A DNA stretch of 5,081 bases, from assembly GCA_937902865.1 (NCBI GenBank), contig CALFNJ010000477.1, forward strand, positions 1 to 5,081, in the 5' to 3' direction. The stretch's first letter is position 1, and every line of letters begins with the position of its first letter. The position numbers and the translations under genes were made by a program. This stretch comes from an uncultured Opitutaceae bacterium. GTDB taxonomy: Bacteria; Verrucomicrobiota; Verrucomicrobiia; Opitutales; Opitutaceae. Below, one piece after another: positions 1 to 5,080 of this stretch. The notes beneath the pieces are model-generated. The model was not told the DNA's origin and ran no database searches. It saw nothing but the letters and a program-made list of their open reading frames with translations.

Positions 1-1
1 T

Positions 2-1465
2 TCGCTCGCGACGCTCTACTCGGAAATTTTGCCGAAGGACGCCGACACCTCGACCGCGCTCAGCGAGACGCTGCGCCTGCAGATTCCGATCATTTCGTCG
101 GACATGGACACGGTCACCGAGTCCCGCATGGCCATCGCCATGGCGCTCAACGGCGGACTCGGCCTCATCCACTACAACATGGCCGCCAGGGACCAGGTGA
201 AGGAGGTCGCGCGGGTGAAGCGGCACATTCACGGCCTCATCCAGGATCCGATCACCGTCACGCCCGACAAGCTGATCGGCGACATCCTCGCGATGATCGA
301 CGAGCGCAAGTTCGCGTTCAGCACCTTTCCGGTCGTGGACGAAAAGGGCGCACTCGCCGGCCTGCTCTCCGGCAATGTCGTGAAGGAGCGCTACCGCGCG
401 AAGAAGATCACCGACGTGATGACGCCCCGCGCGCAGCTCATCACGGTCAAGCACTCCGCCGTCGCCAAGGATCCGATCAAGGCCGCGGACGACTTTTTCA
501 CCCGCCATGTCGGCATCAACAAGATGCTCGTCGTCGATGACCAGGGCCGCCTGCGCGGATTGGTCACGAGTTCCGACGTCGAGAAAATCACCAGCGAGGC
601 CAAGTCCCGCCGCAAGCCCGCACGCGACGCCCAGTTCAGCCTCGTCGTCGGCGCCGCGCTCGGCCCAGTCCGCAAGCCCGACGGCAAGCTCGATCGCGAA
701 AAGATCCTCAGCCACGTCGGCAATCTCGTCGATGAGCACATCGACGCCGTCGCCGTGTCGACCGCCCACGGCCACACCGCCGGCGTCGGCGACATGGTGA
801 AGATGGTGCGCGACGCATTTCCCGAGCTCACGATCATCGCGGGCAACGTCACCAGCGCTTCCGGTGTCGAATTTCTCGCCGATTGCGGCGCCAGCGCCAT
901 CAAGGTCGGCCAGGGCCCCGGCTCGATCTGCACGACCCGCGTCGTGGCCGGCGTCGGTATCCCCCAACTCACTGCTCTCTACGTCGCCAGCAAAGGCGCT
1001 GCCTCCCGCGGAGTCCGGATCATCGCCGACGGCGGCATCACGAAGTCCGGTGACATCGTCAAGGCCCTCACCCTCGCCGACGCCGTCATCTGCGGCGGCC
1101 TGCTCGCCGGCTGCCGCGAGGCTCCGGGTGAAATCATCGAGATCAGCGGCAAAGTCTATAAACAGTACCGCGGCATGGGCAGTCTCGCCGCCATGAAGGC
1201 CGGCAGCGCCGCCCGCTACGGACAGGACAAAACCGACAACACCCGCAAGCTCACCGCCGAAGGCATCGAGGCCCTCAAGGAAGTCGCCGGCTCCGCCGAT
1301 GACGTCCTCGCCAACCTCGTCGGCGGCGTGCAGAGTGGCATGGGCTATCTCGGCGCCCGGACGCTCCCCGAACTTCGCTCCAAGGCCCGCTTCATCCGCG
1401 TCAGCCCCGCCGGCCAGAAAGAAGCCGAGCCGCACGACGTGATCGAAGTATCGCGCAAAAATTAG
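2..1465 (+). CDS. guaB: IMP dehydrogenase (IMPDH), 5'-truncated by the window edge
   Basis: Oxidises IMP to XMP with NAD+, the first committed step to GMP, in the cytosol. The frame is open from base 2. The residues before the TTG at 29 (ending LYSEI) match the family's usual AYSEVLP region, so that TTG is an internal Leu and the true start lies upstream. About 487 codons are visible, near the usual full length of about 490. Numbering from the TTG: MDTVTE at 26-31; two CBS domains at about 73-188 (VMTPR near 129); the catalytic loop GSICTTR at 298-304 with Cys301; ADGGI at 333-337; YRGMGS at 380-385; and the flap Arg-Tyr dyad at 396-397. The last five support IMPDH over GMP reductase. Oddities: the usual Asp before the TAHGH stretch is Ser244, the usual Gly-Ser before LLAG is Gly356-Gly357, and the flap reads EGIEALKEVAG instead of the usual EGIEGRVPYKG type. 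The IMPDH family is secure; full classical activity is inferred. Confidence 0.93.
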   Translation, partial: SLATLYSEILPKDADTSTALSETLRLQIPIISSDMDTVTESRMAIAMALNGGLGLIHYNMAARDQVKEVARVKRHIHGLIQDPITVTPDKLIGDILAMIDERKFAFSTFPVVDEKGALAGLLSGNVVKERYRAKKITDVMTPRAQLITVKHSAVAKDPIKAADDFFTRHVGINKMLVVDDQGRLRGLVTSSDVEKITSEAKSRRKPARDAQFSLVVGAALGPVRKPDGKLDREKILSHVGNLVDEHIDAVAVSTAHGHTAGVGDMVKMVRDAFPELTIIAGNVTSASGVEFLADCGASAIKVGQGPGSICTTRVVAGVGIPQLTALYVASKGAASRGVRIIADGGITKSGDIVKALTLADAVICGGLLAGCREAPGEIIEISGKVYKQYRGMGSLAAMKAGSAARYGQDKTDNTRKLTAEGIEALKEVAGSADDVLANLVGGVQSGMGYLGARTLPELRSKARFIRVSPAGQKEAEPHDVIEVSRKN

Positions 1466-1504
1466 GCGGGCCAGAGACCCGCACCTGCTACTCTGGCTCT
1501 GGAA
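1466..1504. repeat. Small GC-rich stem-loop just after the IMPDH stop codon
   Basis: GCGGG (1466-1470) can pair with CCCGC (1478-1482) around a 7-nt loop, directly after the TAG stop. It is followed by a tandem CTCTGG pair at 1491-1502. No T tract follows the stem, so it is a poor intrinsic terminator. Read on the minus strand the segment begins GTAGCAGG and contains GCGGGTC. That loosely resembles the GTAGGGAC...GCGGGTC palindrome near 4976, so both could be decayed copies of one dispersed element. The resemblance is weak. Confidence 0.35.
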
Positions 1505-1598
1505 GGTGGAGCGCGTTATCCCTAACGCACCGGTTTGATTCCGTCAGACCTGAAACGCGGATAACGGTTTCGGTGCGTCAGGGATAACGCGCCCCACC
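1505..1598. repeat. REPIN-like inverted pair of a 28-bp hairpin element
   Basis: Two 28-bp arms (1505-1532 and 1571-1598) are inverted copies with 26 of 28 matches, separated by 38 nt. Each arm is also a hairpin. The left arm has the stem GCGTTA (1513-1518), loop TCCC and TAACGC (1523-1528), preceded by GGTGGA. The right arm, read on the minus strand, has GCGTTA-TCCC-TGACGC with one G-U pair, preceded by GGTGGG. Two inverted hairpin units around a spacer is the layout of REPINs, short palindromic repeats moved in trans by RAYT transposases. No RAYT gene is in the window. It could act as a transcript 3' end for the IMPDH gene, but no T tract follows. Confidence 0.75.
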
Positions 1599-1647
1599 CT
1601 CGAACTCGGATCGATCCGCTCCTGATTTCCCCTGAGTTCCAGATCCC

Positions 1648-1720
1648 GAGGTGGAATGCGACCTCCGGGCGCGTTGGTTAGCGCTGTCTCTCTCCGCCGC
1701 CGGAGGTCGGCGGCCACCTT
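1648..1720. repeat. Second, decayed inverted pair of the hairpin family
   Basis: Arms 1648-1668 and 1700-1720 are inverted copies with 16 of 21 matches. The left unit has the head GGTGGA (1650-1655) and the stem GCGACC (1658-1663) with GGGCGC (1667-1672), containing one A-G mismatch, around TCC. The right unit, on the minus strand, has the GGTGG head and a perfect 6-bp stem formed by 1697-1702 and 1708-1713, though in a shifted register. The head and the TCC core are shared with the pair at 1505-1598 while the stem bases differ. Confidence 0.6.
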
Positions 1721-1746
1721 GCATCATTCTGCTGACAGCAGGATGC
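1721..1746. repeat. Bulged stem-loop between two hairpin pairs
   Basis: GCATC at 1721-1725 pairs with GATGC at 1742-1746. After a 3-nt bulge, CTGCT pairs with AGCAG around a small loop. It lies between the second and third inverted pairs and may be spacer structure of the same element group. No function is apparent. Confidence 0.4.
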
Positions 1747-1760
1747 GAACCACTGGAGAC

Positions 1761-1798
1761 GCGACCTCCCGGTCGCGTGACGGCGACCGGGAGGTCGC
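1761..1798. repeat. Perfect 16-bp inverted repeat, third pair of the hairpin family
   Basis: GCGACCTCCCGGTCGC (1761-1776) and its exact reverse complement (1783-1798) flank the 6-nt spacer GTGACG. Each arm can also fold alone as a 6-bp stem GCGACC/GGTCGC with a TCCC loop, the same design as GCGTTA-TCCC-TAACGC at 1513-1528. Upstream of each arm on its own strand are degenerate heads: CTGGAGAC for the left arm, and GATGGGGCG for the right arm on the minus strand. As a single structure this is a very stable 16-bp hairpin. No T run follows on either strand. Confidence 0.8.
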
Positions 1799-1845
1799 CG
1801 CCCCATCCCATCCGAGCCCCCAATCCAATCGGCTCTAGCTCCCGC

Positions 1846-2304
1846 CTAAAACAACCGACCGCCGTCCTCCGTATTCTGGACTTCTCCGATCTTCTGCTTG
1901 TGCGCGAGCGCGAGTGCCGAGGGCGTGCGACGCTCATGCAGCAAAAACAACCCTGGCGTCAGAATCATCGTCCCCAAGAGGCGCCCCACCTCGCGTTTGG
2001 TCGAAACGAGTTCCTCCATCTCCCGCTCGTTCAGATAGCCCGCGCCGTGCGCCGACATGAGCCAGTGCTCGACCTCGTGATTCTCCGCATCCGCATCCAT
2101 GAGCTTGCCGACGAAAAGCGTTTCATACCTCCGCTTGCCCCACGACTCGGCCAAACACGCCCCCACTGATCGGGCCGCCCGCCTGATTTGATCCGTCAGC
2201 GCAAACCGTTCCTCCGCCGGCCAGCGCTTTGAGACGGAGAAAATCCGCCCCGCCAAATCCGTGCTCTTTCGATAGGCATTCAGCTCCGTGAAATGATGAA
2301 TCAT
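1846..2304 (-). CDS. Four-helix-bundle protein, S23 / 23S rRNA-intervening-sequence family
   Basis: A 152-residue protein read on the minus strand from ATG (2302-2304) to TAG (1846-1848). It matches the S23 (IVP) family pattern: an opening like HHFTELNAYRKSTDLA, then FALTDQIRRAARSVGACLAE at about residues 34-53, and a hydrophobic helical second half ending near GTMILTPGLF. Family members are small helical bundles, first noted inside 23S rRNA intervening sequences and often found free-standing; their biochemical role is unclear. An in-frame TTG at 2311-2313 could add three residues. ATG is preferred because the family opening begins just after it, although GAGAGG sits only 1 nt upstream, too close for an ideal ribosome-binding site. 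The last ~30 residues (from about LLHERR) extend beyond the typical domain. The gene lies between repeat clusters and is oriented opposite to its neighbours. Confidence 0.85.
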   Translation of the reverse strand: MIHHFTELNAYRKSTDLAGRIFSVSKRWPAEERFALTDQIRRAARSVGACLAESWGKRRYETLFVGKLMDADAENHEVEHWLMSAHGAGYLNEREMEELVSTKREVGRLLGTMILTPGLFLLHERRTPSALALAHKQKIGEVQNTEDGGRLF

Positions 2305-2389
2305 ACCTCTCAAAACGCAGGCGTCCGCCGTGCTCTTTCAAAATCTTTGGAAGCCGCAAGGACCACGATCCCACCCAACCTTCCGGAAT

Positions 2390-2549
2390 TTCACCACCGA
2401 GACACAGAGACACGGAGACACGGAGCGTAAATGCCTCGAATGCCCACGGAACACACGGAATGCCCAGAAACATCGCCGGTTCCTTTCTGGGTGTTCCGTG
2501 TATTCCGTGGGCAAATCATTCCTCCGTGACTCCGTGCCTCGGTGGTGAA
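2390..2549. repeat. Mirrored CACGGA-type repeat array (large nested inverted repeat)
   Basis: The outer arms are 2390-2417 and 2522-2549, with 25 of 28 matches; both begin TTCACCACCGAG when read inward. The inner arms are 2441-2470 and 2484-2513, with 27 of 30 matches, around a 13-nt loop (2471-2483). The outer left arm continues as an 8-bp tandem of GAGACACR units to about 2425, and the inner arms carry CACGGA at 9-bp spacing. Unpaired linkers are 23 nt on the left and 8 nt on the right. Arrays of the style ACCGAGGCACGGAG and CACGGAA are known as abundant dispersed intergenic repeats in several bacterial phyla. Small open frames across this block are translations of the repeat and are not genes. 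Confidence 0.8.
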
Positions 2550-2677
2550 GCGCCGAAAGGATTGAGGCTCGAATTTAGTTTGCCCAAGCCCGTCGGCTCC
2601 GCTCTTTCCTTTCCCGCAACAGGGGTTTCGTTTCCCTCCCGGACAAGCTTCGGTTGCGCGTCTTTTTTCCAGCAACC
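2550..2677 (+). other. Spacer and leader upstream of the adenylosuccinate synthetase gene
   Basis: This is a 128-nt stretch between the mirrored repeat and the start codon. I see no convincing -35/-10 pair and no Shine-Dalgarno sequence. Just before the ATG lies the pyrimidine tract TCTTTTTTCC (2661-2670) followed by AGCAACC. The promoter of the downstream gene should lie here or within the repeat, but it cannot be pinned down by eye. Confidence 0.4.
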
Positions 2678-4219
2678 ATGTCCCTCCTTCCTTTTTCCAG
2701 CCAGCTCGTCGCCGACGTCGGTATTTCCCTCGGTGACGAAGGCAAGGGCCGCCTCATCCCCGAGATCGCCAACGAGCTGCGCGGCACGCCCGCCGCGGTC
2801 TCTGTCGTGCTCAAGGTCAACGGCGGCGCCAACTCCGGCCACACCGCCGGCGGCATCAAGCTGAACCTCCTGCCGGCCGGCGTCGTGGTGCGCGACGCCG
2901 CCCATCTCTGCATCGGCAGCGGGGTCGTCGCCGATCCGCGCAAGATCTGGTGGGAAACCCGCCCGCTCGAGCACAAGGGCCACGCCATCCTTTCCCGCCT
3001 GCTGATCGACGAGCGCACGCTCGTCACCGATCCGCTCCACCGGCTGCTCGATCTCGCCTGGGAGGACTACCGCACGAAGGTCCTCGCTGAGGAGCCGCGC
3101 GGTTCCACGGGCCGCGGCATCACGCCGGCGTATCTTGACGAGGTCGGCCAGTGGCAGATCACGTTCGCCGACTTCCACGCCGGCTCGAACTATTTCGCCC
3201 GCAAGCTCGCCCAGCGCGCCGACCGCGCGATGCGGATCATCCAGCACGTCTGCCGGGTCTCGCCGGCCACGTTCGCGGAATTCTTCGACAAGCTCACCGC
3301 CGCCGAGCTGCGCGCCAACGCCGAGGGCATCGAGCTGGGCGTGTTCCCCAAGGACGAGTTCGACTTCACCCGCTTCCGCGGCCGCGAGCCGTTCACGCTC
3401 GAGCTCGAGCGCCTCACCGCCGCCTACTGGCAGGCCGGTACCGCCCTTTCGAAAAACATCGGCGAGGTCCGCGAGCTCATCCTCCGCGAGCTCGCCGCCG
3501 GCCACACGATCATCGGCGAATTCGGCCAGGCCTACTGGCTCGACAAGCGTCACGGCTTCTCGCCCAACGTCACCGCGTCGCACACCTACACGCCCGAGTT
3601 CTTCGAGAGCGCCGGCATCCCCGTGCAGCGCATTCACACCTTCGGCGTCGCCAAGGCGTACGACACCAAGGTCGGCACGCACACGTTTGTCACGCAGATG
3701 GCCGACGCCCACCCGCTCGCCCAGAAGCTCAAGCAGATCGAGTTCGGCACCAGCACCGGCCGCCAACGCATGGTCGGCTGGTTCGATGCCGTCGAGAAGG
3801 GCGACGTCCTCCGCTACGGCGGCTTCCAGGATTTGATGATCAACAAGGCCGACGCCCTCACCTATTCCGGCGAATGGCGCGGCGACCTGCTCATCTGCGC
3901 CGCCTACGAGGACGCCTCGGGCAAGCGCTACCATCACGTCCCGCGCAACGAGGCCGTGCGCAAGACGCTCCGCCCCGTCTATTCCAAGCACCCCGGCTGG
4001 ACCGAGGACATCTCGCAGGTCCGGCGCTTCGGCGACCTCCCCGTCAACGCCCGCCGCTACGTCGCCGCGATGGTGAAGAGCACCCTCGACGTCGCCTACA
4101 ACGGCCAGCTCCCCGGCGCCGCCGCCTTGCCCAATCTCCGCTACCTCGGTGTCGGCCCCGAGCCGTCCCAGATCATCAAGGACGTCCCGGCCACGGCGGA
4201 GTTGGTGAAGTTGGTGTAA
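2678..4219 (+). CDS. purA: Adenylosuccinate synthetase, long divergent form
   Basis: Joins IMP and L-aspartate using GTP to give adenylosuccinate, the first step from IMP to AMP, in the cytosol. It has 513 residues against about 430 usually. Motifs in order: GDEGKG at 19-24 (Asp20 matches catalytic Asp13 of E. coli PurA); NGGANSGHT at 48-56 (His55 for His41); STGRGITPAY at 143-152; EFGQA at 281-285 (Gln284 for Gln224); TSTGRQR at 358-364 (Arg362 for the aspartate-loop Arg303); and NKADAL at 389-394 (the Lys-x-Asp of guanine recognition). Motif spacing matches E. coli closely except for about 45 extra residues between 144 and 284, 7 before His55 and about 22 at the C-terminus. Oddity: the usual DKVARRGLR after GPAY reads DEVGQWQIT, losing Lys140, Arg143 and Arg147 equivalents. 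ATG at 2678 is chosen over TTG at 2654 because homology starts just after it. PurZ is unlikely because the catalytic Asp is kept. Confidence 0.92.
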   Translation: MSLLPFSSQLVADVGISLGDEGKGRLIPEIANELRGTPAAVSVVLKVNGGANSGHTAGGIKLNLLPAGVVVRDAAHLCIGSGVVADPRKIWWETRPLEHKGHAILSRLLIDERTLVTDPLHRLLDLAWEDYRTKVLAEEPRGSTGRGITPAYLDEVGQWQITFADFHAGSNYFARKLAQRADRAMRIIQHVCRVSPATFAEFFDKLTAAELRANAEGIELGVFPKDEFDFTRFRGREPFTLELERLTAAYWQAGTALSKNIGEVRELILRELAAGHTIIGEFGQAYWLDKRHGFSPNVTASHTYTPEFFESAGIPVQRIHTFGVAKAYDTKVGTHTFVTQMADAHPLAQKLKQIEFGTSTGRQRMVGWFDAVEKGDVLRYGGFQDLMINKADALTYSGEWRGDLLICAAYEDASGKRYHHVPRNEAVRKTLRPVYSKHPGWTEDISQVRRFGDLPVNARRYVAAMVKSTLDVAYNGQLPGAAALPNLRYLGVGPEPSQIIKDVPATAELVKLV

Positions 4220-4245
4220 GCCGCCGGAAGATTGGCCTCGAAAAG

Positions 4246-4305
4246 GCGCAGAGGACGCAAAAAGAAATCGGTCGCGGATCGATTTTGCGTTCTCTGCGCT
4301 TTTTT
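4246..4305 (+). terminator. Intrinsic-terminator-like hairpin after purA, made from a dispersed-type repeat
   Basis: GCGCAGAGGACGCAAAA (4246-4262) pairs with 4283-4299 over 17 positions, with one G-U wobble, around a 20-nt loop. TTTTTT (4300-4305) follows immediately. A strong stem plus a T6 tract 27 nt after the purA stop fits a Rho-independent terminator. A weaker second layer of pairing extends outward, with TTGGCC at 4232-4237 against GGCCAA at 4308-4313. The arm sequence (GCGCAGAGgACGCAAAA) resembles another common dispersed intergenic repeat class, so it may be a repeat reused as a terminator. Confidence 0.75.
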
Positions 4306-4395
4306 GCGGCCAACCGGATTGGATCTGTTCCGCCAGTTCGCGGCGCTTGCTGATTTCTCTCCGAGCCACTCCTGACTCGTCCCGTCGCGCTCGCG

Positions 4396-4408
4396 GCGAT
4401 GTTATCGC
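4396..4408. promoter_or_regulatory. Short palindrome just upstream of the DUF1572 gene
   Basis: GCGAT-GTT-ATCGC has 5-bp perfect arms ending 7 nt before the ATG at 4416. It could be a small operator or a hairpin near the ribosome-binding region (a weak CAGG lies at 4408-4411). A 5-bp palindrome is common by chance in this base composition, so this is a weak call. Confidence 0.2.
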
Positions 4409-4415
4409 AGGCACG

Positions 4416-4955
4416 ATGTCCACCGAAACCTACCTGAGCCTGCTGCTGCGCGAATTTCGTGGGATCAAGAAGCTCGCCGACGGCGCCATGACGCAGGTCG
4501 ACGACCAGGCGTTCTTCACGCAGCCCGGCCCGGAGGACAACAGTATCGCCGTCATCGTGAAGCATGTGGGCGGAAATCTGCTCTCACGCTGGACCGATTT
4601 CCTCACGTCCGATGGCGAAAAGCCGAACCGCGATCGCGACGCCGAATTTCTGGTTTCTCCTGACGTCCCTCGCGCGCGCCTGATGGCGACGTGGGAATCC
4701 GGCTGGCAGACGCTGTTCGCCAACCTGGAGCCACTCAGTGACGCCGACATGCCCCGCACGGTGAAAATCCGCGGCGAAGCGCTCACCGTCCTGCAGGCCG
4801 TGAACCGTCAGCTCACGCACTACGCCTATCACGCCGGCCAGATCGTCTATGTCGCCAAGCATCTCCGCGGCGCCGCCTGGAAAGGCCTGAGCATTCCCAA
4901 GGGCCAGTCCGTCCAGTTCAACCAGTCCGGCCGCAAATACATCGAGCCCTCCTGA
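4416..4955 (+). CDS. DinB-like protein of the DUF1572 family (YizA type)
   Basis: A 179-residue soluble protein closely resembling the DUF1572 family, of which Bacillus subtilis YizA is a member, within the DinB/YfiT-like putative metalloenzyme superfamily. Visible signatures are the opening TETYLSLLLREFRGIKKL, then SIAVIVKHVGGNLLSRWTDF at about 43-62, RDAEF near 74-78, and QLTHYAYHAGQIVYVAKHL at 132-150, followed by WKGLSIPKG. His50, His135 and His139 sit where DinB folds place their metal-binding triad. Family members form four-helix bundles; the substrate is unknown, and some DinB relatives are thiol-dependent transferases. ATG at 4416 is preferred over an in-frame TTG at 4347, since the extra 23 residues do not look like the family. 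The gene follows purA by 196 nt with a terminator-like hairpin between, so it is probably transcribed separately. Family call is firm; function is unknown. Confidence 0.9.
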   Translation: MSTETYLSLLLREFRGIKKLADGAMTQVDDQAFFTQPGPEDNSIAVIVKHVGGNLLSRWTDFLTSDGEKPNRDRDAEFLVSPDVPRARLMATWESGWQTLFANLEPLSDADMPRTVKIRGEALTVLQAVNRQLTHYAYHAGQIVYVAKHLRGAAWKGLSIPKGQSVQFNQSGRKYIEPS

Positions 4956-4975
4956 CCTCACCCGCCTGAAGGTAG

Positions 4976-4996
4976 GGACGCGCGGCCCGCGGGTCC
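4976..4996. repeat. GC-rich palindrome downstream of the DUF1572 gene
   Basis: GGACGCGCGG and CCGCGGGTCC are 10-nt arms (9 of 10 matches) around a single base, 20 nt after the stop codon. The palindrome is preceded by GGTAG. No T tract follows directly, although TTTTT occurs further on at 5028-5032. It may be a copy of a dispersed palindromic repeat or a weak transcript end. Confidence 0.5.
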
Positions 4997-5055
4997 GGTT
5001 CGACTCCTGAAATCACTTCGATCCCGTTTTTAACAGGAGGAAGACCGAGGACGAA

Positions 5056-5080
5056 CCGAGGTCGGATTTCCGAACCTCGG
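5056..5080. repeat. Inverted repeat at the right edge of the window
   Basis: CCGAGGTCGGA (5056-5066) pairs with TCCGAACCTCGG (5069-5080) with one bulged base and a 2-nt loop. A further ACCGAGG copy precedes it at 5044-5050, so the unit is partly directly repeated. The element may continue past the window edge, and its nature cannot be settled here. Confidence 0.45.

Noticed and set aside
29..31. TTG as the start codon of the IMPDH gene
   Set aside because: Conserved IMPDH sequence continues in frame upstream to the window edge, so this codon is an internal Leu.
391..1196. Open frames within the IMPDH gene (391-972 minus, 507-800 plus, 864-1196 plus)
   Set aside because: They are shadows of the IMPDH frame with biased composition and no recognisable family.
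2..1465. GMP reductase (including CBS-containing GuaB1 types) for the first gene
   Set aside because: The Gly-Gly at 356-357 is GMPR-like, but YRGMGS, the Arg-Tyr dyad and the EGIE flap are IMPDH features.
1578..2169. Frames over the hairpin spacer and the S23-type gene (1578-1937 minus, 1651-2169 plus, 1656-1838 plus)
   Set aside because: They run through palindromic repeats or antisense to the S23-type gene and show no domain.
2305..2389. A sigma70-type promoter for the S23-type gene
   Set aside because: No -35/-10 pair with acceptable spacing could be seen on the minus strand.
2390..2549. CRISPR array
   Set aside because: The units are 8-9 bp, with no unique spacers of constant length, and they are arranged as a mirror-image inverted repeat. 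No cas genes are present.
2123..2864. Small frames across the CACGGA array with translations such as TTETQRHGDTE and RNTRNTQK
   Set aside because: These are the typical six-frame translations of the repeat itself and carry no protein family.
2678..4219. PurZ-type enzyme of 2-aminoadenine (Z-DNA) synthesis
   Set aside because: As I recall, PurZ enzymes replace the catalytic Asp of the GDEGKG motif. It is kept here, and there are no phage or Z-pathway genes nearby.
3135..4353. Long plus-strand frames inside purA (3135-3836 and 3151-4353)
   Set aside because: The translations are Ser/Pro/Ala- or Arg/His-rich with no domain signature. They are out-of-frame shadows of purA.
2516..4423. A 635-codon open frame on the minus strand across the whole purA region
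   Set aside because: It is antisense to a gene with clear PurA motifs. Its translation is low-complexity (rich in Gly, Glu, Ala, Val, Leu and Asp), as expected opposite a high-GC gene with biased third positions.
4176..4961. Minus-strand frames opposite the DUF1572 gene (4176-4565, 4430-4786, 4584-4961)
   Set aside because: The plus-strand DUF1572 protein has clear family motifs and a His triad. The antisense frames have none.
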